From: Homarus americanus
Lineage: Eukaryota > Arthropoda > Malacostraca > Decapoda > Nephropidae
Assembly (NCBI RefSeq): GCF_018991925.1
Contig: NW_024756914.1
Location: 4,278,132-4,342,131 of the forward strand
Length of the DNA: 64,000 nt
Reading direction: 5' to 3'
Under the pieces are notes generated by a model. The model saw nothing but the letters and a program-made list of their open reading frames with translations. It made no database searches and had not been told where the DNA came from. Position 1 is the stretch's first letter, and every line of letters begins with the position of its first letter. This document shows positions 10,300 through 21,320 of this stretch, piece after piece. The translations under genes and the position numbers were made by a program.

Positions 10300-10380
10300 A
10301 GGTACAGCCTGGTTGATCAGAGGTCATAGAAGGCTAGTTGGGAGCAGCCGACCTGTGGGGGTAGAGAAGAACCCCTGAAT
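10300..10380 (+). mobile_element. Possible SINE-like remnant
   Basis: ACAGCCTGGTTGATCAG (about 10305-10321) resembles a word I recall from interspersed repeats in decapod DNA. The recollection is unverified. No A/B box, tail or target duplication is visible, so this is a weak call. Confidence 0.2.
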
Positions 10381-10547
10381 CCCAATTTTTCTCTGTTGTT
10401 TTTCTTTGTTTTTTTAATGTTACACCAATCACAAGCTTCCTTCACTCTACAGAATAGTTATCATTGGTTGCCTCCAGTGCCCGGAAAGCAGCACAGTGAG
10501 GAAAATAAATGACATAAGGTTTCTTTTATTTATGATACTGACATAAG

Positions 10548-10576
10548 TGATTGTGTGTGTGTGTGTGTGTGTGTGA
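10548..10576 (+). repeat. (TG)n microsatellite
   Basis: This is a short TG run. Confidence 0.95.
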
Positions 10577-11050
10577 AAGAAACTGAGTAAGGTTGAGGTT
10601 TCAGACAATCTCAGAAACCAAGTAAATGTACGTAAATAAATAAGGGTTCTTGTATTTAAACAGACCAATAAATTATGTAAAATATATCCAAAATAATTCA
10701 TAGAATCACAGGAAGGAACAAAGAGAGTGAGAGAAATGTAATAAATCTTCCTTCTGTAAAAATAAAGTTAAATAATGTATTAAAACAAAAGAAAATAAAA
10801 CAAAAATAAAAACCCAATTATGTATTAAAACAAAAGAATCTAAAAATAAAATATTGCATTGAAAAACATATCAAAATAAGGTAAAAAAAAATACGATAAT
10901 ATGCCCAAATAAAGTGAGTTTCTTTAAGTATAAGACATATTAAAGAAAAAAGTTCCTATCTATCAAGGAACGTAATCTAGTTTTCTTAATAAAATCAGAT
11001 GGTATAAACATAAATACACATAAATTAAATTAGAAGAAAAACCAGTGAAA
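10577..11050. other. AT-rich DNA with AAAACAAAAG/AAATAAA words
   Basis: A-rich simple-like sequence with TATTAAAACAAAAGAA duplicated near 10780-10840. No gene is seen. Confidence 0.5.
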
Positions 11051-11235
11051 GCTTCAACTATACCAAAAAGCTTCATGGGGGGGTTCACACAGAAACTTAA
11101 TCTAAGCTTATTTGAGAGAAGTTAATCAATTTAAATAAACACTATAAGCTTAGTTTACATAGAAGACGTAAGGAGACAAGGTAACCATTTTAAAACTTTC
11201 ACTTTAAGCTTGAAATGACAATAATCTAAGCTTAC
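11050..11235. repeat. Cryptic repeat of AAGCTT/TAAGCTTA
   Basis: AAGCTT or a one-base-shorter variant occurs about seven times in 180 bp, often as CTAAGCTTA, with unrelated spacers. The word is palindromic, so orientation cannot be judged. Confidence 0.65.
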
Positions 11236-12160
11236 TTTATCGCGAACCAAAAATCAACCAAACCCCAGAAATAACTAATATTTTCCTTAACCAACACCAC
11301 ACACAATGCATCCTCCACCTCACCCACCAACAATAAAAAAACACCATAACTCTGGACCTTATAGACAGAAATTAATGATTCTTGAACTGTCTTGAGATCT
11401 GGTCACAATACATCCACACACACAGTTTCATTAAAATCCATTCATATTTATCCAAGTTATCACGTGGACAAAACTCACAGACGGTCAAACACACACATGG
11501 ATGGAAAAACAATAATTCCTATGGCTGCCTCCACTCCCAAGTCATCCCTGGAGTCTTTTTTTTTATTCTTTTACAGTATAATAAAAAATAAAAAGCCCAA
11601 TAAAAGATGTATTGAGGTCTGGCAGCATCTTGGAACAACTAATAAAGATTTCATTCACTGATAAATAATAAAATAATAATTACAGTAGTTGTTTTTCAGT
11701 ATAAATTATTGGCTTCCTTCACTATCGATTTGGTTTAGTGTCAATGGACCAATTATAGTCTTGCTCAGGTGTCCAACTTCAAAACAATCAATGAAGTTGT
11801 AGTGTAATTTAGGTTAGTGTCCAATAATGTAAATAATGAGATAAATAACAAATAAGATAACAAGTAAAAACAAAACAAAAACAACAATAAACCCTTAAAT
11901 GAAAATACCCGTGATAATAATATTAAAAACAACAAAAATAATAAAAATCAAAACTGAAAAAAAATTAATTACAATAAAATTAACAAAAAATAATAATAAA
12001 TAAATCAAGAACGAAAACAAACGACAAAAGAACGAAAACTTTACATCTCTTCATTTTCTTACGTTTATTTTTATCTGCGTTTCTCCTTCACATCCTTTCG
12101 TCCACCACAGCCTAAATAAATGACTAGATAGATTTTTTTTTATTTCTTCTAAAGATGGTT
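11236..12160. other. AT-rich DNA, no recognisable gene
   Basis: 11236-11670 is mixed unique DNA. 11670-12060 is A-rich with AATAATAAAA and ACAAAA words. Two short overlapping forward frames near 11382-11661 show no domain or splice context. Confidence 0.5.
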
Positions 12161-12169
12161 AAAAGCTCT

Positions 12170-12425
12170 TCTTCTGTGTGTGCCTGTTTGTCTATTCAGC
12201 TGTCTGTCTGTCGTCTGTCTGACCTCTTTATCGCCTGCCTGTCTAACTGTCTTTTTTTCTCATCTGTATTCTCTCTGACGTCTGTCTGTCTGTCTGACTC
12301 TATTTATCTGCCTGCCTGTCTAACTGTCTTTTTTCTCAATCTGTATCTCTTCCTCTGCCTGTCTGACTGTCTGTCTGTATGTCTGTCTCTCTGAGCTTGT
12401 CTATCTGCATGTCTCTCTCTTCTTT
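12170..12425 (+). repeat. (TGTC)n-type degenerate tetranucleotide
   Basis: TGTCTGTCTG words are interspersed with GCCTGCCTGTC and TTTTTTCTC. A duplicated 60-70 bp block (GCCTGTCTAACTGTCTTTTT) is visible. Confidence 0.85.
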
Positions 12426-13170
12426 CTCCCACTTTCCCTCCCCCCTGTCTGTCTCTCTTTCCCTTTTTTAATGCTTCTTCCCCTTCTCTCCCCTTCCTCG
12501 TTCTAGGTCATTCTCTCTCCCATTAATTCCCTTCCCATCCCCCTGGCAACTTACCTCCGTTCCTTCCTCCCGTCACGTCGCCCCTGACAACTGCTTCTTC
12601 CATCCTCCTCCTCCTCCTCCTCCTCCTCCTCCTCCTCCTCCTCCCTCCTCCTCCTCCTCTTCTTCTTCTTCCTCTCATTTTATCTCTCTCTCTCATCCTT
12701 CCTCCTCCTTCCCGACCCCCCTTCACTCCTTCACGTCGCCCTGACAACAGATCGCTACACCCTATCTTCATCACCTCACTTTCCCTCCCTCCCTCCCTCC
12801 CTCCTTCAATCCCTAGAGCCCATTCTCCTCCTTCCCTCTTAGCCACTATCCTCTCTCCTCATCCCCCCCCTGCACAACGCCCGGACCTCTGGACACCAAC
12901 GTCCCACCAACACCACTGCTATCCTCCCTCACACTCTCTCCTCCACACCTCCCTTTCTCCATTCTCTCCATCACCATTTTTCCCTCCTCCCATCATCACT
13001 CTCCGTCCATCACCACCATCCCTCCCTGCGTACTCCTTCATCCCACCCTCATCACTCTTCTCCTTCATCACCACCAGTCTCCATCCTTCACCACCATCCT
13101 TCCTCACCACCACCTCCTCACCCTCCTCCCTCCACACACCTCCCTCATCACCACTGGGAGAATCACCAGC
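12426..13170 (+). repeat. Polypyrimidine block with (CTC)n at 12603-12665
   Basis: C/T-rich low complexity. CACGTCGCCC followed by TGACAAC occurs twice (about 12570 and 12730), so part is a roughly 160 bp degenerate duplication. CCTTCACCACCATCCT-like words fill 12900-13160. Confidence 0.8.
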
Positions 13171-13376
13171 TTTTCCATCACTGTTGAGACCAATTCTTGA
13201 GCATTAGCAGAGAGAAGGAGGGAGGGTGAGGTGGGGGGGAGGGTCATGACAGTCCTCACCCCCACCTCCAAACCCGCGAGAGGGAGAGGGAGGGGAGGGA
13301 TAATGAGTGGCAGGGAGAAGTGGGGGAGAGGGATAAGGGAAAGAGGAGGGGAGCGTGAGGCAAACAGGACACACAC

Positions 13377-13382
<6 letters not shown>

Positions 13383-13459
<77 letters not shown>
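13383..13459 (+). repeat. (GA)n microsatellite
   Basis: This perfect GA run passes directly into GAA repeats. Confidence 0.98.
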
Positions 13460-13462
<3 letters not shown>

Positions 13463-13722
13463 AGAAGAAGAAGAAGAAGAAGAAGAAGAAGAAGAAGAAG
13501 AAGAAGAAGAAGAAGAAGAAGAAGAAGAAGAAGAAGAAGAAGAAGAAGGAAGAAGAGGAAGAAAGAAGAAGAGGAAGAAAAGAAGAAGAGGAAGAAAGAA
13601 GAGGAAGAAAGAAGAAAGAAGAAAGAAGAAGCAGAAGAGGAAGAAAGAAGAAAGAAGAAGAAGAAGAAGAAGAAGAAGAAGAAGAAGAAGAAGAAGAAGA
13701 AGAAGAAGAAGAAGAAGAAGAT
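13460..13722 (+). repeat. (GAA)n tract with GGAAGA interruptions
   Basis: Perfect GAA at both ends flanks a central part with GAGGAAGAAA blocks. GAA repeats of this length can form triplex structures (established). Overlapping frames of up to 207 codons are homopolymer-like Glu, Lys, Arg, Ser, Leu or Phe strings and are rejected. Confidence 0.97.
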
Positions 13723-13922
13723 TGCAATTATACCCACCAGGACGAATGATAACAAGACAAATAAAAACATTAAAGAGGAGGATGGAAGACAAGGAAGAGG
13801 AGGAAGAAAGGTAAGAGGAGGGGGATGGAGAAATGGAGGAGAGAGATAGAGGAAAAACTGAGAAGGAGATAGGGAGGTGAAGGGGAATGGGAGGGGTGGG
13901 AGGGGTGAGATAATGGGAAGGA

Positions 13923-14850
13923 AGTGTGTAGTGGGTGAGGGTCGTATGTGGGGGGTGAGGGTCGTAAGGGGGTGAGGGTCATATGTAGGGGTGAGGGTCG
14001 TGTAGGGGTGAGGGTCGTATGTAGGGGGTGAGGGTCGTATGTAGGGGGTGAGGGCGGCATGGGGGGTGAGGGTCGTATGTAGGGGGTGAGGGTCGTATGT
14101 AGGGGGTGAGGGTCGTATGTAGGGGGTGAGGGTCGTATGTAGGGGGTGAGGGTCGTATTTAGGGGAGGGTCGTATGTAGGGGTGAGGGCCGCATGGGGGT
14201 GAGGGTCATGTAGGGGTGAGGGTCGTATGTAGAGGGTCATGTAGGGGGTGAGGGCATGTAGGGGTGAGGTCGTATGTAGGGGTGAGGGTCGCATGTAGGG
14301 GGTGAGGGTCGCATGTAGGGGTGAGGGTCGTATGTAGGGGGTGAGGGTCGTATGTAGGGGTGAGGGTCAGGGGGGTGAGGGTGGCAAGGGGTGAGGGTCA
14401 AGGGGTGAGGGTCAAATGTAGGGGTGAGGGTCGTAGGGGTGTGAGGGTCGCATGTAAGGGGTGAGGGTCCCATGTAGGGGGTGAGGTCGCATTAGGGTGA
14501 GGTCATGTAAGGGGTGAGGGTCGTATTTAGGGGTGAGGTCAGTAAAGGGGCTGCATTTAGTGAGGGTCGTATGTAGGGGGTGAGGGTCATGTAGGGGTGA
14601 GGGTCGTATGTAGGGGGTGGGGTCAAGTGTAGGGGTGGGGCCGGCGTAGGGGGTGAGGGTCATGTAGGGCGTGAGGGTCATGTAGGGGGTGAGGGTTGTG
14701 CGTAGGGGGTGAGGGTCATGTAGGGGTGAGGGTCGTATAGGGGTGAGGGTCGTATGTAGGGGTGAGGGTCATGTAGAGGGTGAAGGTCGTATTTAGGGTG
14801 AGGGTCACATGTAAGGGATAAGGGTCATATGTAGAGGGTTAAGATGTAAG
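13923..14850 (+). repeat. G-rich 18-20 bp minisatellite, about 45 copies
   Basis: The unit is GTGAGGGTCGTATGTAGGGG, with variants that shorten the G run, replace TCGTATG with TCATG, or insert GGCGGCATG. Each unit gives two G-runs on the plus strand. The reverse frames (Pro/His/Thr/Tyr strings up to 174 codons) are repeat translations. Confidence 0.95.
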
Positions 14851-15087
14851 GGTCATGTGGAGGGGCGTGGTGGTGGTAGGGGGAGGCCATGTGTGTTGGG
14901 GGAGGGGTAAGGACAGTACCAGGAAGAGGGGACGGATGTGTCGGAGGGGAGGTGATGGTGACTAGGAGGTGAGAGACCCGTGGGTGGGGGGAGGGGGAGG
15001 GTTAGACAAGAGCCGAGGAGGAGGAGGGGAGGGGGGTGAAGGGACGGTCGTGGAAGCTGGGCGGGGGTGGGGGTAAGAGAGAGAGAG

Positions 15088-15135
<48 letters not shown>

Positions 15136-15273
15136 GATGGGAGGAGAGGGGAGGGACAGAGGTGACGAGAGGGGAGAAGAGAGGTGACTGGGGTGGGAGG
15201 GCGGGGAGGGGAGAGAGGGCTGCTGGGTTCAAGAGGGAAGTAGAGGAAGAAAGGCACTTCTGAGGCGAAAGTG

Positions 15274-15276
<3 letters not shown>
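14851..15276 (+). repeat. G/A-rich low complexity with (GA)n at about 15074-15133
   Basis: GGGGAGGGG words and a GA run of about 60 bp. No gene. Confidence 0.8.

Positions 15277-15364
<88 letters not shown>
15277..15364 (+). repeat. (GA)n microsatellite
   Basis: An uninterrupted GA run of about 88 bp, followed by GAAGAAGAAG. Confidence 0.98.
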
Positions 15365-15371
<7 letters not shown>

Positions 15372-15417
15372 AAGAAGAAGATAGTAACTTAGTAATTACA
15401 GCCAACAATATGAACAC

Positions 15418-15424
<7 letters not shown>

Positions 15425-15506
<82 letters not shown>
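15425..15506 (+). repeat. (GA)n microsatellite
   Basis: A GA run of about 82 bp with one AAAG interruption near 15481. Confidence 0.98.
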
Positions 15507-15657
15507 GTGGAAGGCGAGTTAGTGAATAGCACCAAGAGGGAGGAAGGGGAGGGGGGAGTGGTGGGAGTCTATAGAGTTGGGGGGAGGGGAGGTGAGGCTT
15601 TGTCTGGTGAGGGGAGGTGAAGGACAGGGCGTGGAGGGAGGAAGGGAGAAGAGGAAT

Positions 15658-15659
<2 letters not shown>

Positions 15660-15722
<63 letters not shown>
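15660..15722 (+). repeat. (GA)n microsatellite
   Basis: A GA run of about 62 bp. Confidence 0.98.
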
Positions 15723-15725
<3 letters not shown>

Positions 15726-15809
15726 TAAGTATAGGGTGGAAAGTGGGACAGAAGAGGGGAAGGGGGGGGGAGGAGGAGGAGGAGAGACAAGAAGGAAGAC
15801 GAAGATACC

Positions 15810-15894
15810 ACAGAGAGAGAGAGAGAGAGAGAGAGAAACGAGGAGGGAAAGGAGAGGAGAGAGAGAAACGAGGAGGGAAAGGAGAGGAGAGAAA
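15810..15894 (+). repeat. GA run plus two GAAACGAGGAGGGAAAGGAG units
   Basis: A short GA run is followed by two copies of a unit of about 31 bp containing AAACGAGGAGGGAAAGGAGA. Confidence 0.85.
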
Positions 15895-16003
15895 ATTACT
15901 GGCTGAGGAAATTGCGGAGGTGGAAGAAAATTTGATAAAAGTGGAGGATCTATTAGTATGGAGGAAGGAGGAAAAGAACGAAGGACAAAGAGAGAGGAAG
16001 ACT

Positions 16004-16830
16004 GGTGGTGATGTGTGGTGGAGGTGGTGGTGATGTGTGGTGGAGGAGGTGGTGATGTGGGAGGTGGTGGTGATGTGTGGTGGGAGGTGGTGATGTGTGG
16101 TGGAGGTGGTGGTGATGTGGTGGAGGAGGTGGTGATGTGGTGGAGGTGGTGGTGATGTGTGGTGGAGGAGGTGGTGATGTGTGGTGGAGGTGGTGATGTG
16201 GTGGAGGTGGTGGTGAGTGTGTGGTGGAGGTGGTGGTGATGTGTGGTGGAGGTGGTGGTGATGTGTGGAGGTAGGTGAGTGTGTGGTGGAGGAGGTGGTG
16301 ATGTGTGTGGAGGTAGGTGATGTGTGGTGGAGGGTGGTGATGTGTGGTGGAGGTGGTGATGTGTGTGAGGGGTGGTGATGTGTGGTGGAGTGTGGTGGTG
16401 ATGTGTGGTGGAGGGTGGTGATGTGTGGTGGAGGTGGTGGTGGTGATGTGGTGGTGGTGAGTGTGGTGGGTGATGTAGTAGGTGGTGGTGATGTGTAGGT
16501 GTGGTGGTGATGTGGTGGAGGTAGATGTGGTGGAGGTGGTGGTGATGTGTGGTGGAGGTGGTGGTGATGTGTGTGGAGGAGGTGTGGTGATGATGTGGTG
16601 AGGTGGTGATGATGTGGTGGAGGTGTGTGTGGTGATGTGTGGAGGTGGTGATGTGTGGTGGAGGTAGGTGATGTGTGGTGGAGGTGGTGGTGATGTGTGG
16701 AGGAGGGTGGTGATGATGTGTGGTGGAGGTGGTGATGATGTGGTGGAGGTGGGATGATGTGTGGTGGAGGTGGTGGTGATGTGTGGTGGAGGTGGTGGTG
16801 ATGTGTGAGGTGATGTGGTAGATGGTGGTA
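16004..16830 (+). repeat. GGTGGTGATGTGTGGTGGA minisatellite, about 40 copies
   Basis: A unit of about 18-24 bp combines GGTGGTGATGTGTGGTGGAG with GT- and GGA-length changes. The complementary strand lacks stops, giving the longest open frames in the window (670 and 469 codons, reverse strand). They read as His-His-His-Leu and Ser-Pro-Pro-Pro-Pro strings, switch unit phase repeatedly, and have no recognisable domain. Confidence 0.95.
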
Positions 16831-16859
16831 GTCTGATGGTGACATCGTGGTAATGGTGG

Positions 16860-17345
16860 TGGCAGTCAGAGGCAGATGAAGAATAGGAGGCGCAAGGATG
16901 AAGGAAGGAAGGAAGAAGGAAGGAAGGAAGGCAGGGAAGGAAGAAAGGAGGAGGGAGACAGCAGAGAAGAGAAATGAGACGCGAAGAGAGAGAGAGAGAG
17001 AGAGATTGCAAGAAAAGTGAGGCAAGTGAGAAGGAGGGGAAAGAGGAAATGAGAAAGGAGGGGAGAAGGAAGAGTGAGAGTAAGTGGGAGGAAGGGAAAG
17101 AAATGAGCATGATAGAGGGAAGGAGAGGGGACGTGAAAGCATGAGAGGGGAGGAGAGAAGGGGACGTAAGAGCACGGGAGAAAGAGAGGGGGAGGAAAGA
17201 GAGAGGAGAGAAAGGGAGGAAGGGAGAGGAAGTGAACCCATTAGAGAGGGAGGAAAAGGAGAGTGAGAGCATGTGAGAGAAGTGAGAGCATGTGAGAGGG
17301 AAGTGAGGGGAGACGGAGGAGGCAGAGCGGCGCCACACTCCCCAA
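16860..17345 (+). repeat. Polypurine low-complexity tract
   Basis: GGAAGGAAGG, GAGAGGGAGGAA and GAGAGCATGTGAGAG words. A block containing GGAGAGAAGGGGACGT recurs near 17130-17190. Confidence 0.8.
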
Positions 17346-17378
17346 GACAACAACAACAACACCTGCTGCAGGAGGGCC

Positions 17379-17379
<1 letters not shown>

Positions 17380-17457
<78 letters not shown>
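17380..17457 (+). repeat. (GA)n microsatellite
   Basis: A GA run of about 78 bp, followed by two GAGAGCCAGGATGAG copies. Confidence 0.98.
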
Positions 17458-17460
<3 letters not shown>

Positions 17461-17554
17461 GGGAAAATCAGGGAGAGCCAGGATGAGGGAGTGAGAGCCA
17501 GGATGAGAGGCCGAAGAATAAAGGAAGGCAAGGGAGTTCCATAAAGAGTTAAAG

Positions 17555-17770
17555 TGACCAAGCTGACGAAGCTGACCTCAAGATGACCTAGGCTGACCCG
17601 AATGACCCAGATTAATCCAAGATGACCTAGCATCTCAAGATGACCCAGCTGATTCAAAATGACCCAAGATGACCCAGGCTGACTCAAGATGACCCAGGCT
17701 GACCTCAATATGACCCAGGCTGACCCAAGACGACCGAAACTGACCCAAGAAGACCCAGGTCACCCAAGAT
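17555..17770 (+). repeat. Cryptic TGACCCAAGA/TGACCCAGGC repeat
   Basis: About 17 TGACC words recur at roughly 10-bp multiples, alternating with CAAGA and CAGGC. The pattern is a degenerate 10/20 bp repeat. TGACC is part of the reverse nuclear-receptor half-site, noted without claim. Confidence 0.8.
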
Positions 17771-17836
17771 AGGCCAGAGGGGTAGGTAGAGCCATCACCC
17801 CACACACATGAACAAGTCTTGCTTATGTTAGGCAGT

Positions 17837-17955
<119 letters not shown>

Positions 17956-18094
17956 ACATATACAAGTGTCACCTCAAAACAAGTGTTACTGTGAGTCAAG
18001 AAAAGAGGTTGTAAGTATATAATCTAGAGAGGTTAGCAGTATGGACCGGAGTACATTAGACTTGCAAATGGGCACTCCTTCCAATACCCTTTAT

Positions 18095-18300
18095 TTGGGG
18101 GAGGGAGAGTGGGAGGCAGGAGGGGAGAGTGGAGGGTAGGAGGGGGGGAGGAGGGGGATGGGGAGGGCGGGGGATGGGGGGGAGGGGAGATGGGGAGGGT
18201 GGGGGGTGGGGAGGAGGAGGGGAGGAAGGAAGAGGAAGGGGAAAAGAAGAGGGAAGGGGAAAAGAAGGGGAAAAGGAAGAAGAAAGGGAGAAGGGGGGGG
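18095..18300 (+). repeat. G-rich polypurine tract
   Basis: GGGGGAGGAGGGGGATGGGG words followed by GGGAAAAGAAG units. Several runs of four or more G sit within short distances, so quadruplex formation is plausible. Confidence 0.8.
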
Positions 18301-18345
18301 ACAATGTTTTAAACAATTCTATACACATTATTTTTCCCTTTTCTC

Positions 18346-18373
18346 AACCTAACCTAACCTAACCTAACCTAAC
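18346..18373 (-). repeat. (CCTAA)n interstitial telomere-type tract
   Basis: Five CCTAA units, TTAGG on the minus strand. Confidence 0.9.
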
Positions 18374-18444
18374 ACAAGCTTCACTGCCTCGCAATTTTGT
18401 TCACTCATCCGTCACTGGTCTGGTCCCTTGCTTGATGGTATAGT

Positions 18445-18845
18445 GAGGTTAAACTGGTACACTAGGCAGGTATACACTATAGGCAGGTATACACTACAGG
18501 CAGGTATACACAGGTATACACTATAGGCAGGTATACACTACAGGCAGGTATACACTACAGGCAGGTATACACTACAGTATACACTATAGGCAGGTATACA
18601 CTACAGGCAGGTATACACTATAGGCAGGTATACACTACAGGCAGGTATACACTATAGTATACACTACAGTATACACTACAGGCAGGCATACAATATAGGC
18701 AGGTATACACTATAGGCAGTATACACTCGGCAGTATACACTCAGGCAGGGTATACACTGGCAGCAGGTATACACTATAGGCAGGTATACACTACTAAGCA
18801 GGTATACACTACAGGCAGGTATACACTATGACAGGTATACATAAA
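18445..18845 (+). repeat. 17 bp minisatellite, about 22 copies
   Basis: The unit is AGGCAGGTATACACTAC or -TAT. Some copies lack AGGCAGG, giving back-to-back GTATACACTA. GTATAC is palindromic. Confidence 0.93.
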
Positions 18846-18940
18846 TCCTTGTATTATGATGTCTTATACTGAAGGTGTCATATATATATAATAAATGTTA
18901 TATAGCGTATACTGAAGGTATATGTCCCGTCGTATACTGA

Positions 18941-19285
18941 GTCATTATACTGTATACTGGGTCATTATACTGTATACTGAGTCATTATACTGTATACTGA
19001 GTCATTATACTGTATACTGGGTCATTATACTGTATACTGAGTCATTATACTGTATACTGGGTCATTATACTGTATATTGAGTCATTATACTGTATACTGG
19101 GTCATTATACTGTATACTGAGTCATTATACTGTATACTGGGTCATTATACTGTATATTGAGTCATTATACTGTATACTGGGTCATTATCCTGTATACTGG
19201 GTCATTATACTGTATACCGAGTCATTATACTGTATACTGGGTCATCATACTGTATAATGAGTCATTGTACTATATACTGAGTCAT
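18941..19285 (+). repeat. 20 bp array with 40/80 bp higher-order pattern
   Basis: The unit is GTCATTATACTGTATACTGG or -CTGA. From 19001 to 19160 the ending order is G, A, G, ATTGA twice over, so two 80 bp blocks are identical. Flanking copies are less ordered. Confidence 0.93.
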
Positions 19286-19349
19286 TATAGTAAAATACTT
19301 GGGAAATTAATTGTGCTTAATATTTTTTGTTGTAATTAATTGCTATGTA

Positions 19350-19715
19350 TCCCCCCCCCCTCTCTTACTACTTCTACTATTCTATCTTCCCTCTTCAACT
19401 CTCCCCTCGTACTACCATTCTCTCTTACTCCCCCCTCTCTTTACCCCTCTTTTACCCCTCTTTTTTTTATTCATCTCTTGCCTTTTCCCCTCAATCCGGT
19501 CTACACTTTACATATTATTATTATTTTTTTTTTTGGGTACTCTCCCTCTCATTTCCTACCTCCTTTTATTCGTTATTCTCTCTTCCTCTTACTACTTCCT
19601 TACCTAGAATATATTCATACTCCCTCCCTTCCCTCCTTTCCCCTCCCATTCTTTGTCCATCTTCTTTCCCCCTTCCCTGTTCCTATTACCATTCCATTTT
19701 CCAGCGTTTTCCTCC

Positions 19716-19766
<51 letters not shown>

Positions 19767-19930
19767 TTTCATACTTACTCTCACTTACTTCCCCTCTCCC
19801 TTTCTCTTCACCCTTACTCTCCCTTACCCTCTCTTCCCCTCTCCCTTTCTCTTCACCCTTACTCTCCCTTACCCTCTCTTCCCCTCTCCCTTCACCCTCT
19901 CCCTTCCTCTCCACACACCTCCACAGCTGT
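19350..19930 (+). repeat. Polypyrimidine block with (CT)n and a 45 bp duplication
   Basis: C/T-rich low complexity containing a CT run at about 19722-19762. It also contains two tandem copies of a 45 bp unit starting CCCCTCTCCCTTTCTCTTCA (about 19793-19885). The forward frames of up to 209 codons are Ser/Leu/Pro strings. Confidence 0.85.
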
Positions 19931-19997
19931 CATGGGAAGCCCTGGCCGACATGAAAAAGCTTGAGTACACATGAATTTTTATGTACGCCTGGGCCCC

Positions 19998-20125
19998 TGT
20001 TGCACATGTACGTATAGTGACCGCATGTACGGATAGTGACCGCATGTACGGATAGTGACCGCATGTACGTATAGTGACCGCATGTACGTATAGTGACCGC
20101 ATGCACGTACAGTGATCACATGTAC
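19998..20125 (+). repeat. 19 bp minisatellite, about 6 copies
   Basis: The unit is GTATAGTGACCGCATGTAC, with GTACGG or GTACGT variants. The final copies diverge into GTGATCACATGTACG. Confidence 0.93.
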
Positions 20126-20347
20126 GTATTTCAACATGTGTGAACACTTATATGCACATACATAATATGATACACATTATGTATGTAAAACACTCCCCAC
20201 CTGTATGATTATGTATACATGTACACATCAGGCTAGATACACATGCACGATTATACACACATGGAAGACTATACACATAATACACAAACATGTACGTAAG
20301 ATTATAGAAACATACACGCGTCAGTATACAAATTACAGTCCTTACCT
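20126..20347. other. ATACACAT/ATGTAC-rich degenerate DNA
   Basis: Short words such as ATACACAT and CATGTACG recur irregularly. No gene. Confidence 0.5.
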
Positions 20348-20453
20348 TTGTATGTATGTATGTATGTATGTATGTATGTAGGTATGTATGTATGTATGCT
20401 TGGTATGTATGTATGTATGTATGTATGTATGTATGTATGTATGTATATATGTA

Positions 20454-20489
<36 letters not shown>

Positions 20490-20508
20490 GGTATGTATGT
20501 ATGCATAT
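20348..20508 (+). repeat. (TATG)n microsatellite with interruptions
   Basis: TATG/GTAT units with GCTTGG and ATATAT breaks. Confidence 0.97.
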
Positions 20509-20519
20509 GTGCTAACCTC

Positions 20520-20859
20520 ACCTCCACAAAACAGACATTCTGACAGTCATATAACCTTATGCAATATCGACATGCGTGTGTGTAATCAATACTTACGTGT
20601 GTGCGTATATGTGTGTGTGCATATTAGCCGCATGTGCGTATATATGATCAAGTGTGCATAAGTATACTTATGTGTGTGTATATGCGCTCTGGTGTGCAAT
20701 ATTTACTCACATGTACGTTTTTAATCACACGTGAAAATACACTTACACATTCACCTGTGTGTATGTATCCTGTGTGTATATAAATTCATGTATGTATGTA
20801 TACCCACGTATCTACTTACACGACATTTATAACTGTCTTAAAGAAACCCCGAGTTTATT

Positions 20860-20860
<1 letters not shown>
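20520..20860. other. Degenerate TGTGTGTA/ACGTGTG-rich DNA
   Basis: CATGTGTGTATG-like words at irregular spacing; probably a decayed TATG/TG repeat. Confidence 0.5.

Positions 20861-20862
<2 letters not shown>

Positions 20863-20911
<49 letters not shown>
20863..20911 (+). repeat. (CT)n microsatellite
   Basis: A perfect CT run of about 49 bp. Confidence 0.98.
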
Positions 20912-20917
<6 letters not shown>

Positions 20918-21320
20918 CACCACCAGACTCTTTGATATATCGAGTCTCTCTTCCGTCTCCCGACTTCGTTACAGTGAACGACACGGTCTCTCCTGCGTTC
21001 TAATTAAAACTAAAATTTTCCGTCGAACTTTAGCCTGAAATATACTTTCAAGGAACTAACTTCAGCAGGTTTGAATCTGAAGTACAAGACGTTAAACAGA
21101 TCGATTCAAAGTGGTATTAGAGACAAAATAATCGATTTGCGTGTAATGGGGACGAAATCTGTTCGAATTGGTAATATACAGCACGAAATCGGTCATACTA
21201 TAGGGCACGAAACAGGTGAATTAACCTGTATAAGGAGTTGGGTGAAGATGATAGGTACAGGGTGTCTGGATGCGGTGTCAGTTATCAGGGGTATGGTGGC
21301 TGGCAAAGTAATGAAGAGGA
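20912..21320. other. Unique region with one short open frame
   Basis: A plus-strand frame at 21071-21325 begins with TTG; its first ATG is near 21146. It contains His-Glu-Ile-Gly-His-Thr-Ile-Gly. The DNA behind this is a degenerate repeat of ACGAAATCGGT/ACGAAACAGGT, so the motif is probably accidental. I do not call a gene. Confidence 0.4.

Noticed and set aside
13104..13849. Poly-Glu, poly-Lys, poly-Arg, poly-Ser, poly-Leu and poly-Phe frames
   Set aside because: Direct translations of GA and GAA runs in all phases.
15229..17362. Reverse-strand open frames of 670 and 469 codons, the longest in the window
   Set aside because: They lie on the pyrimidine strand of GA runs and the GGTGGTGATG array, where stop codons cannot easily occur. 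The translation is Ser/Leu and His/Pro/Thr strings whose phase shifts from unit to unit. No domain or start context.
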